DNA of 64,000 bases from Anisodus tanguticus (GCA_034509755.1 CM067550.1:6255001-6319000), one strand, 5' to 3'. Shown: positions 11,526 to 23,878, numbered from the stretch's first letter. The notes: generated by a model not told the origin, from the sequence alone. Program-made: numbers and translations.

Positions 11526-12725
11526 CAGTGAAGAACAACAAGAAATGCAAAACAGATTTTCGGGCTCGGTTTTTCAGAAACCGAATAGAGGCATTTAAAA
11601 CCCAAGTTCAAGAACGAAACTCACCTCCTTTCTTTCGAATCTTGGGCCTATTTCGGACTTGTATCTTGAACAACAAAGAAAGCGAATGTTTTAAAATCAA
11701 GAACACAGCAAATATTTTATGTATATACGGAATAATCTTCCGAAAAATCCTTCAAAAAATCTGTTTCAATCCCGAAAAATCCCCTCCCAAAATGAAGAAC
11801 AACATGGGGTATTTATAGGTGGATTTCCCCCCAAGAACGAGTTTGAAATTCGAATTAAAGGTAAAGATTTCTGAATTTTGGAAGCGGATTTTAGGGGGTA
11901 GGGGCGTGGGTCGAAGTGACGGGAGGGGTGTGGTGGTGTCAGGGTTGGTGGCAGGGAGTGGGTGGTGGCAGTGGGCGAGGTGACCGGTCGGATGGGGGGT
12001 ATGGGGTGTGCGGCGATTTGTGAGGGGGTTAGGTTTAGGTTTTCTCTTTTTTTTTTTGATTTTCTGATTTTTGGGGTTTTGTTTGGTTTGGGGGATTTAA
12101 AAATGGGGGAATGGGTATGGGAATTGGGCTGGGTCGGGTTGGACGATTGGGCTTGGGAATTGGGTAGAATTTGTATTGGGGAGTTTGGGCTTGTGGTGTT
12201 GGCCGATTTGGGCTGTCGATTGGGCTGTGGATTGAGGGAGTTGGGTTGTGGTTTTAATTGTTTTGGGTGAGGGGAGATTAAAGATGGTTTAAAAAAAAAT
12301 TGTTTTGGGTTAGGAAATAAATAAAAAAAAAAAGGTTATGGATTTAAAAATATATAAGAAGGGTTTAATATTAAAACATATTTATATATATATATATATA
12401 TATATAAATATTTTGTAAAAGATGTGAATTATTTAAAATAGCGTAACGATGTGATAAAAATATAATATTTGCGAAATGTTTAACGCTTAACAAAAGGGAA
12501 ATGCGATGCAATTTTGCGAGAATAAAATAACATAGAATTTTCGGATAACTTATGATTATTATAAAAATGCAAATGATATAAAAAATGTGAATAATAATAA
12601 TAATGATATATATACACATATATATACGCATGTATGTATATAGATTTAAAATTATTTTGAGGTGCTAAAAATATTTTAAAACTGCAAATAAATTGGAAAA
12701 GACGGGACAAAATTGGGTGTCAACA

Positions 12726-12740
12726 GATGCCCCTCTTTGG
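12726..12740 (-). promoter_or_regulatory. Polypurine tract of the Ogre-type element
   Basis: Directly before the 3' LTR the minus strand reads CCAAAGAGGGGCATC and then TGTTGACACC. A purine-rich run next to the 3' LTR is where plus-strand DNA synthesis is primed in LTR retrotransposons. Confidence 0.75.
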
Positions 12741-13186
12741 ACGGAGACGATGAAAGAGTTTTCGGCCAAAGAAGTTGACTGAGTAGCCAATTTTGTCCCG
12801 ATCATCGGGATCGCAAGGAAGATTAGGTATGCATGGGTAGAAATAGTATCCCAAGGTGGAGAGAAGTTGCAAAACATAATGCAGGTTCGGGAAATAATGC
12901 CCCAGTGTCGGGTTATGATGACACTGGTCGCAGATGTAACAAAATTATTGGGAAAGAGCGGATCGACGTTCGAAGTAGGTCGTTTGACCAAATTGCTTTG
13001 GTTCGCCGTAAGCTATAGCTCCACGTTGTGCTGAAAGCACCCGCCGATTCAAATTCCTGCGGGCCAGAGCTAAGATAAAAGTTAGTGTATAACTGTTGCA
13101 TAAGGTATGTATGTGAGAATATGACTTTGTAAGTTGAAATGATGTCGTTGCTTAATGTTGTGCAGATGATGCCGTTGGTGGGCGAC
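12741..13186 (-). other. 3' untranslated region of the Ogre-type element, between satellite and polypurine tract
   Basis: No domain is recognisable in any frame. Short open frames on both strands look like chance. It belongs to the element because it lies inside its LTRs. Confidence 0.6.
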
Positions 13187-14470
13187 TGTTTACATTTTAA
13201 AATAAAGTACCCGCATTAGAAGGTGGGCGCCTGATTTAAAAATAAAATACCCGCATTAGGAGGTGGGTGCCTGATTTAAAATTGAAATACCCGCATTAGG
13301 AGGTGGGCGCCTGACTGAAATTTAAATACCCGCATTAGAAGGTGGGCGCCTGATTTAAAACATACCCGCATTGGAAGGTGGGCGCCTGATTTAAAACATA
13401 CCCGCATTAGAAGGTGGGCGCCTGATTTAAAACATACCCGCATTAGAAGGTGGGCGCCTGATTTAAAACATACCCGCATTAGAAGGTGGGCGCCTGATTT
13501 AAAACATACCCGCATTAGGAGGTGGGCGCCTGATTTAAAACATACCCGCATTAGAAGGTGGGCGCCTGACTGAAATTTAAATACCCGCATTAGAAGGTGG
13601 GCGCCTGATTTAAAACATACCCGCATTAGAAGGTGGGCGCCTGATTTAAAACATACCCGCATTAGAAGGCGGGCGCCCGATTTAAAACATACCCGCATTA
13701 GAAGGTGGGGCGCCGATTTAAAACATACCCGCATTAGAAGGTGGGCGCCCGATTTAAAACATACCCGCATTAGAAGGTGGGCGCCGATTTAAAACATACC
13801 CGCATTAGAAGGTGGGCGCACGATTTAAAACATACCCGCATTAGAAGGCGGGCGCCGATTTAAACATACCCGCATTAGAAGGTGGGCGCCGATTTAAAAC
13901 ATACCCGCATTAGAAGGTGGGCGCCTGATTTAAAACATACCCGCATTAGAAGGTGGGCGCCTGATTTAAAACATACCCGCATTAGAAGGTGGGCGCCTGA
14001 TTTAAAACATACCCGCATTAGGAGGTGGGCGCCTGATTTAAAACATACCCGCATTAGAAGGTGGGCGCCTGACTGAAATTTAAATACCCGCATTAGAAGG
14101 TGGGCGCCTGATTTAAAACATACCCGCATTAGAAGGTGGGCGCCTGATTTAAAACATACCCGCATTAGAAGGTGGGCGCCGATTTAAAACATACCCGCAT
14201 TAGAAGGTGGGCGCCTGATTTAAAACATACCCGCATTAGAAGGTGGGCGCCTGATTTAAACATACCCGCATTAGAAGGTGGGCGCCTGATTTAAAACATA
14301 CCCGCATTAGAAGGTGGGCGCCTGATTTAAAACATACCCGCATTAGAAGGTGGGCGCCTGATTTAAAACATACCCGCATTAGAAGGTGGGCGCCTGATTT
14401 AAACATACCCGCATTAGAAGGTGGGCGCCTGATTTAAAACATACCCGCATTAGGAGGTGGGCGCCTGATT
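13187..14470. repeat. Satellite-like array of a 36-bp unit in the 3'UTR of the Ogre-type element
   Basis: About 35 tandem units follow the pattern CCCGCATTAGAAGGTGGGCG, then CCTGATTTAAAACATA (36 bp). The first few copies are longer (about 42-44 bp, with ATTTAAAATTGAAATA-type linkers). Some copies are 34-35 bp (GGGCGCCGATTT, GGGCGCACGATTT). Variants recur in blocks: GGAGG in one unit followed by CTGACTGAAATTTAAATA in the next appears near 13520-13580 and again near 14020-14090, about 500 bp apart, suggesting that multi-unit blocks were copied. Because 36 is a multiple of three, both strands stay open over long stretches (12-residue repeats such as MRVCFKSGAHLL on the minus strand), but length variants break the frames and nothing suggests translation. 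Tandem repeats in the 3'UTR of Tat/Ogre elements are known and can seed genomic satellites. Confidence 0.92.
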
Positions 14471-15616
14471 TGTGTCGTCGTATTGACGTAATGTAAAGTG
14501 TGACCCTGTGGTCGAACTGTTATGCCATAATAAAAGCGATGCAAAAGTTGAGTAGATGAGAATGCGACCCTGTAAGTCGAAATACCGTTCTTTGCGTGGA
14601 CACAACACGGTTGGGAACATGTAGTTTAGCATGACGTCCTTGTACAGTCTCCAAACCGGAAAATGATCCTTGTGATGCGGAGATCCCTTGTGAATTTGCT
14701 CATAAATATTGCAGCTTCCATGCCGCTTTCCAACTGAAGAACCTGTACTCAAATAAATTTATGAGTTTGGGGAGGGGGAGTTGATTCGCGTTGACTTTGT
14801 AGCTTTGGCCTTGATAGTGTATGTCCTGCTGATTCGGACCTGTAGCCCCTCTCTGGTCCCCCGTATTGGATAGTCGTTAATGAAAACATTTGTCGAAAAC
14901 AATTTGTTTGTAACAAGTATGTTCTGTTGAACTCTAATGAAAATGTTTGTTGAAAATAATTTGCTTATAAAAAGGTATGCATATATATAAATGTCTGTCG
15001 AGCAGTGACATGCGGTGAAACAAAACAAACGTCTTATCCAAAAATCTTCTGGCTGACTTATTTTGCCGATGCTTTTCCAAGTTTATCGGCGTCCTCTGGC
15101 AGTGATCCCCTTAAAAAAAATGCCCCAGTTTCTGATATGTGAGAATGACGATCTTTTGAACGGACAACCGAGTCTTGTGTAGATTGCTTTTCGCCCTATC
15201 GGGGTGATCGGATGGGTGTATTTTGTCATTTCGAGATAAAGGAAAAAATATTTCCTAATGGTGGGACCGAAGCCGATTTAGGCCGCCTACGTATCCCCAT
15301 GAGGGAATCAGTCGTGACGTAGTTCATTACAAGCAAAAGGGGTTTGTAAGGATTTTCTAAAAATGGGACCGAGGCCGATGTGGCCGCCTACGTATCCCGC
15401 CGAGGGAATCGAGTCATGACGTAGTTCATGTTACAAAGAAATGTGTTTCGGGGAAATTTGCAATCTAGGAAACGGAACCCGACATGGGTTCTTTGCGTAT
15501 CCCGCCGGGAGCGCAATTTTACAACATAAGGAATGCATTACATATAAAAATCCTAAATGTAGTATCTTTTTACCGCATCCGCGTTGATAGCTTTTGGCCA
15601 TACTTCACCGTCCATT
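14471..15616 (-). other. 3' untranslated region of the Ogre-type element, integrase side
   Basis: No protein domain is recognised. It contains a roughly 100-bp direct duplication (about 15268-15342 and 15369-15441) sharing GGCCGCCTACGTATCCC, GAGGGAATC and TGACGTAGTTCAT. Small open frames look like chance. Confidence 0.6.
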
Positions 15617-16645
15617 TCAGCCTAGAATTAATGCTCCTCCGATCAACACCCGGTGAACCATATAAGGCCCTTGCCGATTAGGTGCGAATTTTCCTTTAGC
15701 TTCATTTTGGTGCGGGAATATGCGTTTTAGCACCAATTGCCCTAGTTCGAAAGTCCTTGGTTTTACTTTCCGTTGAAAGCTTTGGCCATTCGTTTTGATA
15801 AAGTTGTCCGATGTGATCGCGTTCAATCGCTTTTCATCAATCATCATCAATTGTTCGTACCGATTCGTATCCATTTTGCTTCGGTCGGCTCGCTTCTTGG
15901 ATAACTCTCAAAGATGGTATTTCTACTCACTTGGTAACACAAACTGCGTTCCATAGACCAATAGATACGGCGTTGCCCCGAGTAGAAGTCCCGATTGTAG
16001 TGCGATATCCCAAAAGTGCAAAGGACAAATGCTCATGCCGGTGCTTGTAATTATCAATCATCTTTCGTAGTATTCTTTTGATGTTTTTGTTGGCCGCTTC
16101 GATCGCTCCGTTCATCCGAGGTCGGTATGGAGTGGAATTGCGGTGAGTGATCTTAAACTTTTCGCATATCTCATTCATCGATTACTTCGTTGAGATTAGC
16201 TCCATTGTCCGTTATAATCGACTCGGGGATTCCAAATCGACGGATGATGTTGTTGCGGACAAAATCAACTACCACTTTCTTTATTGTTACCGACTTGTGG
16301 GACGATGCTTCTACCCACTTCGTGAAATAGTCAATTGCCACTAGAATAAATCCGTGTCCATTTGATGCGGCAGGTTCAATAGGGCCAATGACATCCATGC
16401 CCCAAGTGCGAATGGCCAAGGAGAGCTCGTCACATTGAGTTCGTTAGGAGGCACCTTGATTAGATCGCCATGAATCGACATCGATGGCATCTTTGCACGA
16501 AGTGGATGCAATCTGTTTCCATGGTCATCCAAAAGTATCCCGCTCTTAGAATCTTCTTTGCCAAAGTGAAGCCATTCATGTGAGGCCCGCACGTGCCTCC
16601 GTGTATCTCTTCAACTAAACTCGCTTGCCTCTCGAGCATCAACAC
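15617..16645 (-). pseudogene. Integrase region of the Ogre-type pol (frameshifted)
   Basis: Successive minus-strand frames show the integrase in order. First comes the zinc-binding N-terminus (16460-16645: HGGTCGPHMNGF, then HFVQRCHRC, an HHCC arrangement). The catalytic core follows (16171-16419) with GMDVIGPIEP holding the first Asp, AIDYFTKWVEA, and TDNGANL with the second Asp. At 15927-16178, HRNSTPYRPRMNGAIEAAN carries the catalytic Glu (AIEAAN). The C-terminal part is at 15617-15874 (ELGQLVLKRIF, QGPYMVHRVL). Each block is in a different frame or separated by an indel, so no intact integrase can be made. The enzyme would join retrotransposon DNA into chromosomes. Confidence 0.88.
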
Positions 16646-18996
16646 ATCTTAACAAACCGAGATCCGGAGTCCTCCGATAAAGGATTTCTCCGTTCGAGGA
16701 AGAAATGGTTTGCTATCCTCCTAAGTGTCCTCTTTTGTATACCGGTTATGCCTTCTGGATATTCACCTATCTTGAGATATCTCTTAATGTCGTGGTACCA
16801 AGGCTTTCCATCCAACTCTTCATCTATATTGAAACAATATGCCGGCCGATCCGATAAGCTCACCTTGATGGGATCAATGTAGTTCTTATCCGGATGTTGA
16901 ATCATGGAGGACGGTGTTGCCAGAGCATCGCCGAACTCGTTTTGAGTTCGTGGGATATGCTTGAATTCTATCTTGCTGAATTTTTTGCATAATTCTTTCA
17001 CGCAATGCAGTAAGGAAGTATCTTCCCGTTCTTGGTCGCCCATTCGCCTTGCACCCGATGAATCAATAAGTCCGAATCACCTATAACCAATAATTCTTGA
17101 ATGTTCATATCAACACCATTCTAAGTCCGAGTATACAAGCTTCATATTCCGCCATATTGTTGGTGCATGGAAATCGGAGCTTCGCCGAAATTGGGTAGTG
17201 TTGACCCGATTCTCGAAATCAAAACCGCTCCAATACCAACTCCTTTGAAATTTGCAGCTCGTCGAAGAACATTCTCCAACTCCGGGTACTCTTTCGAGAT
17301 GTCTTCTCCAACAAACAAGACCTCCTCGTCCGGAAAATAAGTCCGGAGAGGCATGTATTCTTCATCCACGGGGTTTTCAAAGCAAGATGGTCGGCTAGTG
17401 CTTGTCCTTTGATAGCCTTTTGGGTGACATATATGATATCGAACTCACTTAGCAAGATTTGCCACTTTGCTAGCTTCCCGGTGGGCATGGGCTTCGAAAG
17501 ATGTATTTGAGCGGGTCCATCCTCGAGATGAGATAAGTGGTATATGCAGACAGATAATGTCTAAACTTTTGTGCAATCCATGTTAAGGCACAACAAGTGC
17601 GTTCCAAAGAAAGTATACCGAGCTTCATACGGTGTGAACTTCTTGCTTAAGTAGTATATGGCTTGCTCCTTCTTTCCCGTTTCGTCATGTTGTCCCAAAG
17701 ACGCATCCAAATGCATTTTCTAACACGAGCAGATATAACAAAGAACGGCCTTCCGGCTCGGAGGCACCAAAACAAAGTGGGTTAGACAAGTATTCTTTGA
17801 TTCTATCAAAAGCTTGCGGCAATCCGATGTCCACTTGGTAGCAAAGCGTCTTTCTTCGCAGCTTGAATATTGGCTCACATATCACCGTTGATTGTGCTAT
17901 GAACCCGCTCGATGTAATTGAGGCGACCAAGGAAACTCATCACGTCCTTTCGACTCTTTGGAGGAGGCAAGTCTTGAATAGCTTTTACCTTCGAAGGGTC
18001 TAATTCAATACCTCTTCTACTCACGATGAAACCTAGCAGACTTTCCCAACAGGGACACCAAACGCACACTTTGCGGGGTTTAACTTTAGGTTATACCGCC
18101 TCCCTTGGTCAAAGAACTTCTCTAAATCGTCAAGTGATCGAAGTCTTTCGCGACTTAATAATAACGTCATCCACGTAGACCTCTATTTCTTTGTGGATCA
18201 TATCATGAAAAATGGTAGTCATGGCCCTCATGTAGGTGGCACCTGCATTCTTGAGTCCGAACGGCATTACCCGATAACAAGTATACTCCCCAAGGTGTAG
18301 TGAATGTCGTCTTTTTCTGCGTCTTCTTCATCCATCAAGATTTGGTGGTAACCAATGAAGCAATCAACAAATGATTGCAATTCATGCTTTGCACAGTTGT
18401 CAATGAGTATGTGAATATTCGGAAGAGGAAGTCATCCTTCGGGCTAGCCTTGTTGAGATCCCGATAATCCACGCACACTCGTATCTTTCCATCTTTCTTT
18501 GGCACAGTACAATGTTGGCCAACCAAGTCGGGTATCTTGTGACTCGAATGACCTTTGCATCGAATTGCTTGGACACCTCTTCCTTGACCCTTAAACTCAA
18601 ATCGGGCTTGATTTTCCTTGGTTTTTGTTTCACCGGAGGGTAGGACGGATCAATAGGTAATCTATGTGAAACAATATCCGTGCTCAAACCTCGGCATCTC
18701 GTCATAAGACCAAGCAAATATGTCGATATATTGCCTCAAAAGATCCGTCGTTCTTTCCTTTGTGGGGCGTTCGATGGACGCGATTCTTGTTTCCTTCACA
18801 TTTTCCGCATCCCCCAAATTCTATCGCCTCTCGTTTCATCTAAATTTGGTTTTGGTTTATTCTCAAAATGTTCCAACTCCTCGGTCAATTCTTCTGGCTG
18901 CGAGTCTTCCTCATACTCTTCGAAGTCCTGTTCATTGTTTGGATTTTGTTTGTTTGTTTCATTACATGTCACATTCACATTATCGACGATTTATTA
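16646..18996 (-). pseudogene. Reverse transcriptase and RNase H region of the Ogre-type pol (frameshifted)
   Basis: The minus strand shows an acidic linker (18796-18978), then Gypsy RT: THE start is at 18400-18717 with IVSHRLPIDPSYPPVKQKPR and KVIRVTRYPTWLANIV. A frame change leads to KKDGKIRVCVDYRDLNKASP (18335-18526). The YVDD active-site codons lie at about 18166-18177. Thumb/connection motifs KLLGF-like, RRGIELDPSKVKAIQDL and SFLGRLNYI are at 17875-18069. RNase H follows (17142-17488), then the linker KELCKKFSKIEFKHIPRTQN at 16639-17043. Many single-base indels split it; several look like lost bases in short homopolymers. It would copy element RNA into DNA if intact. Confidence 0.88.
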
Positions 18997-20100
18997 GTTT
19001 GCATCTTTGAAAGAGAAAAGAAAATTAGTAAACAAAATAAATTTTGAAATAGCAAAAGCAAGGTGGATTTGTCATTTAAGCTTTCAAAAGACGGAGGCAA
19101 AACACATTAAAATGCATAGATGCGGTTCAAGCCTCAATTAGAATCGCATTTTTCATTAAGTACTAATACAATTTGGGTAGACATGATTGGAAAATAAAAG
19201 ATGGGGTGCTCCGCCAGTTTTAGTCAATACGAATCAACTTTTGGGGGGGGGGAATAAATTAGACAAAATAAACCTCCTGAAAATGAAGAGAACCAAGTTA
19301 GTATAAGACAAGTAATTATTGTTTCAATTAATATGCACAGAGTGGAAAGCAGCACAAAATAGCAAGCAGATTGTATGGAAATTATATGCGCGTCCTAATA
19401 TACATGGGGCCTCTCTTATGCCGGAGGTGGGCCTAAACGCCAGATATGCGGGATTACGACATATTGATCCAAGCTGCTAAACTGTAATGCTTTTGTCGGA
19501 AATGAGACAAAATGAATGTACATTTTCCAATTTCAGCATGTCATGATTAGTCTTGGATTAGTCTATCATTATCACGCTACACATAATATGATGATATGGT
19601 CGTTGGGTTGTAGAACCCGTTGACAATTTGGTGGATTTCTTAATTGTGGAGTCGATACCAAGGATCGACCCACCTAAGGTATATGCATGGATGACTTAAG
19701 ATAAAGGGTGGTATAGCTCTATCCTAAATTTTCTAAGATTTGGCTGACTAGACTCAAGGTTCCCGAGCGGACTGCTCGAGTGAGAAGGCTACGCGGCCAA
19801 CCGGATGGTCCGGACGCTCCGCGCATATACCAACTCTCCTAAACATTTGGTAATTTGAAAGAAATTTGCGGGTGCGCAAAACACACCTCACGTGTAGTGT
19901 GTGATAGTGTCAATTTTCCAGAGTGGAAGAAATATGAGCGGAATGCCAATTTAAGGAAAGCAGTAAAACAATATAGCAATTAAAGCAATTATGCAAAATT
20001 TTCTCAAATGAAACATATCAAAGCATTACAACAAATAATGAGCAAAAAGTAAAGCACAATAATAATTAACCTGATTTGGCTATGGTCAAGAACCTGAAAT
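18997..20100 (-). other. Leader of the Ogre-type element; gag and protease not found
   Basis: Between primer site and pol only about 1.1 kb remains. All frames are closed and I see no gag, CCHC zinc knuckle or protease DTG/DSG motif. There is an intron-like 3' end on the minus strand (a pyrimidine run then CAG near 19275), which is of interest because Ogre elements are known to have an intron before RT, but I cannot define it here. The simplest reading is a large internal deletion. Confidence 0.55.
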
Positions 20101-20119
20101 GTCCCCAGCGGAGTCGCCA
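20101..20119 (-). promoter_or_regulatory. Primer-binding site (tRNA-Arg type) of the Ogre-type element
   Basis: The minus strand reads TGGCGACTCCGCTGGGGAC three bases inside the 5' LTR. This sequence pairs with the 3' end of a tRNA-Arg in Tat/Ogre elements, to my knowledge, and fixes the orientation of the element as minus. Confidence 0.85.
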
Positions 20120-20122
20120 TTC

Positions 20123-23100
20123 TGTCGCGCCCGATTTTGACCCGACCCCCCGCGAGAAGGTCGGAAGCGGAGCACGGATTTATTCGGGGTGATTCCTGGG
20201 TAAAGAATTGAGAGTTTAAGGAGTCGCCACCTAATTATTTTTTACGGTGAATTAGGACACCTAAATATTTAAACTAAATGCTGCAATGTAAACTCCAATT
20301 TTAAGGTCTGCGAAACTATTTGAGATTCTAGGTAAGGGTTCTTTATTATCCTAAAGGGAAGGGGTTAGGCATCCTTTAAGATCCGCTAACTTGCGGTTAT
20401 CCGGTCAAACTCAAAGTTAATTATTACTAGAAAAATATATGTTTTTATAAGTATAATGATTTAAAGATGTTTGCAAATAATTAGTAAATGATGCACTTTA
20501 AAAAGAAAGATACATGTAGAGATTTTTAAATATGCATTTGTATAGTATTTAAAGAGAAATACATGTAGAGTTGAAAAAATATGTTTTTGACAATTGATAG
20601 TAAAACAAATTATTTATGATGCCAAAGAAGTAAAATTTGGGGAATCCATGAATTGTAAATTGACAAAAGATAAACTTATTCGGTATGATTTAATAAAGCA
20701 AATAAAAGATGACAAAAGTTGTTTTGAAAATCTTGAATACGCGTGACGAGCCTAAAATAAATAAACTAGCGAAGGATTTCTAAGTTTGAATTTAACCGAG
20801 CCTACAAATAAATAAGCTAGCGACGGGTTTCAAAAATATGTTTTTGACAATTGATAGTAAAACAAATTATTTATGATGCCAAAGAAGTAAAATTTGGGGA
20901 ATCCATGAATTGTAAATTGACAAAAGATAAACTTATTCGGTATGATTTAATAAAGCAAATAAAAGATGACAAAAGTTGTTTTGAAAATCTTGAATACGCG
21001 TGACGAGCCTAAAATAAATAAACTAGCGAAGGATTTCTAAGTTTGAATTTAACCGAGCCTACAAATAAATAAGCTAGCGACGGGTTTCAAATCTTAAACT
21101 ACCCTATGAATTAATCCTAAGTTTGCCTATTCTAAGCATTTCAATAGTTACATAAGTGCGATAAATAATATTACAATACAAAGCGGAATAAAAGTGAATT
21201 AAGGAAAGAAATAAAAATAAATAAACTCCGAGGAATATTTGTCTTTATTTGCTTTAATCCTCGCAAGTCGTCACGAACAAACGGTTAGAAACAAGTTAAA
21301 TACAAATAACTTCATATCCGTATTCAAAACGGTGAATGTTTTGATCACGGAGGGCTCAGACTTAAATTTTGAAAAGAACATTCCAATCACGTCGTGGCTG
21401 CAAACATAGGATTAATATGGTTTATTTTGATTGCCTCGCCTACTAAACGTGTTGGTCTCTCGGGTGAAATAGAAAAGATCACTATAATCACGTCGTGGCT
21501 GCGAATATATAATTCACCTCGCCTACTAAACATGTTGATCTCGGATGAAATAAAGGTTTAAGCCTCATCATTGCCCAGAAGTTATATTTCCGTCTTTGCA
21601 ACTGTGGAGGCCTCAAAATCGACGGATATTTTTCATTGGCCAGTGTAGTATCGTGTTCAAATCAGTAAAATTAAAATGAAACAGTAAACAGCAGCAGCAG
21701 ACAGGAAAACAGAGGCAGAAAAAAATAGTTTCCGAAAATGACGCGGTGTTTAGTTTAAAACAGTAAAATATCCGTTGCCCGGATACTTAAAACAGTGCTG
21801 AAAAACAGAGAATTGAAATGAAAGAAAAGCGCGGCCTCGAATTCAATTTCGTCGGCCTAAATGCGGTATCAATAAAACAGTAAAGCATTAAGAATAGTAA
21901 GATATCCGTTACCCGGATGTTTAACCCAGCGAACAGAAAACAGAGAAACGAAAGAAATAAATAAAGGCAGATGGAATAATGAGTTAATTCTGGAAAAAAA
22001 AAACAGACCCGGAAAAGTGAACAGTGAGTTAATTCTGGAAAAACAGACCCGGAATGAAATCAGAGATTTCAGATTTTTTAGATAACCAATATACAAGATA
22101 TGAAAAAATGCCATAATCTGGAAATACGCCAAAACTGGGTCGACCCGATCCGGGTCAGTGACCCGACCCAAATCAGATTTTTTTTTCATTTTTCAGATAA
22201 CCAATATACAAGACATGAAATGCAAGAAATTTGGGAATTCAAACCGGGTCGACCCGACCCGGGTCAGTAACCCGACCCGAATCGGAGATTCAACCCGACA
22301 TCAAATAATTCCATCAATTCCAGATAACCAACATACAAAAATATGAAATGCAAGGATTCTGAAAATGTTACCCAAACCGGGTCGACCCGACCCGGGTCAG
22401 TGACCCGACCCGAATCGGAAACTCAACCCGAAATCAAATATCCACCAAATTCAGATAACCAACATACATAAATATGAAATGCAAGAATTCTGGAAAATGT
22501 TACTCAAACCGGGTCGACCCGACCCGGGTCAGTGACCCGACCCGAATCGGAAACTCAACCCGAAATCAAATATCCACCAAATTCAGATAACCAACATACA
22601 AAAACATGAAAATGCAAGAATTCTGAAAATATTGCCCGAACCGGGTCGACCCGACCCGAAATCAGTGAAGAACAACAAGAAATGCAAAACAGATTTTCGG
22701 GCTCGGTTTTTCAGAAACCGAATAGAGGCATTTAAAACCCAAGTTCAAGAACGAAACTCACCTCCTTTCTTTCGAATCTTGGGCCTATTTCGGACTTGTA
22801 TCTTGAACAACAAAGAAAGCGAATGTTTTAAAATCAAGAACACAACAAATATTTTATGTATATATGGAATAATCTTCCGAAAAATCCTTCAAAAAATCTG
22901 TTTCAATCCCGAAAAATCTCCCCCCAAAATGAAGAACAACATGGGGTATTTATAGGTGGATTCCCCCCCCCCCCCCCCCCCCAAGAACGAGTTTGAAATT
23001 TGAATTAAAGTTAAAGGTTTCTGAATTTTGGAAGCGGATTTTAGGGGGTAGGGGCGTGGGTCGAAGTGACGGGAGGGGTGTGGTGGTGTCAGGGTTGGTG

Positions 23101-23878
23101 GCAGGGAGTGGGTGGTGGCAGTGGGCGAGGTGACCGGTCGGATGGGGGGTATGGGGTGTGCGGCGATTTGTGAGGGGGTTAGGTTTAGGTTTTAGGTTTT
23201 TTTTTTTTTGATTTTCTGATTTTTGGGGTTTTGTTTGGTTTGGGGGATTTAAAAATGGGGGAATGGGTATGGGAATTGGGCTGGGTCGGGTTGGACGATT
23301 GGGCTTGGGAATTGGGTAGAATTTGTATTGGGGAGTTTGGGCTTGTGGTGTTGGCCGATTTGGGCTGTCGATTGGGCTGTGGATTGAGGGAGTTGGGTTG
23401 TGGTTTTAATTGTTTTGGGTGAGGGGAGATTAAAGATGGTTTAAAAAAAAATTGTTTTGGGTTAGGAAATAAATAAAAAAAAAAAAAAGGTTATGGATTT
23501 AAAAATATATAAGAAGGGTTTAATATTAAAACATATTTATATATATATATATATATATAAATATTTTGTAAAAGATGTGAATTATTTAAAATAGCGTAAC
23601 GATGTGATAAAAATATAATATTTGCGAAATGTTTAACGCTTAACAAAAGGGAAATGCGATGCAATTTTGCGAGAATAAAATAACATAGAATTTTCGGATA
23701 ACTTATGATTATTATAAAAATGCAAATGATATAAAAAATGTGAATAATAATAATAATGATATATATACACATATATATACGCATGTATGTATATAGATTT
23801 AAAATTATTTTGAGGTGCTAAAAATATTTTAAAACTGCAAATAAATTGGAAAAGACGGGACAAAATTGGGTGTCAACA
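20123..23878 (-). repeat. 5' LTR of the Ogre-type element (3,756 bp)
   Basis: Near-identical partner of 8986-12725, containing the same 257-bp duplication (from 20578), the same GC-rich array (about 22134-22665) and the same AT-rich end. A run of 20 C at 22963-22982 replaces 6 C in the partner. As the 5' LTR on the minus strand it would hold the promoter; the AT-rich stretch near 23537-23560 is a candidate TATA-like area but no start site can be fixed. Confidence 0.92.

Larger units (their letters stand above)
8986..12725 (-). repeat. 3' LTR of the Ogre-type element (3,740 bp)
   Basis: This nearly duplicates 20123-23878. In the minus-strand sense it starts TGTTGACACCCAATTTTGTC and ends GCGCGACA. 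It contains a 257-bp direct duplication (9441-9697 and 9698-9954), a GC-rich tandem array (about 10990-11525), and an AT-rich (TA)n stretch near 12382-12408. Differences from the other LTR are scattered single bases, a few short indels and homopolymer lengths, for example 6 versus 20 C at 11827 and 22963. Confidence 0.92.
8986..23878 (-). mobile_element. Tat/Ogre-type Gypsy LTR retrotransposon, 14.9 kb, inserted in the hAT element
   Basis: Two long LTRs (8986-12725 and 20123-23878) flank a 7.4-kb interior. LTRs start TGTTGACACCC and end GGGCGCGACA on the minus strand. A perfect 5-bp duplication ATATG lies at 8981-8985 and 23879-23883. The primer-binding site TGGCGACTCCGCTGGGGAC (20101-20119) is of the tRNA-Arg kind I associate with Tat/Ogre elements. 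Order on the minus strand: 5' LTR, leader, RT, RNase H, integrase, satellite-bearing 3' untranslated region, polypurine tract, 3' LTR. No gag or protease domain is recognisable; only 1.1 kb separates the primer site from the start of the pol-like region, so several kilobases seem to be missing. LTRs are nearly identical by eye, so the insertion is young. Confidence 0.9.

Noticed and set aside
11962..12270. Gly/Leu/Trp-rich 102-codon plus-strand frame in the LTR
   Set aside because: It lies in G-rich LTR DNA, is only partly open in the partner LTR (23231-23422), and has no recognised domain.
12371..12710. Ile/Tyr-rich frames in the Ogre LTR, repeated at 23491-23863
   Set aside because: They come from (TA)n-like AT-rich LTR sequence and are present twice simply because the LTR is.
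13276..14165. Long minus-strand frames of 12-residue repeats (MRVCFKSGAHLL type)
   Set aside because: They arise because a 36-bp tandem repeat keeps the frame; frames exist on the other strand too and are broken wherever units are 34-35 bp. The array lies in a retrotransposon 3'UTR.
13187..14470. CRISPR-like appearance of regularly spaced repeats
   Set aside because: Units are directly adjacent with no unique spacers, and the context is a plant retrotransposon.
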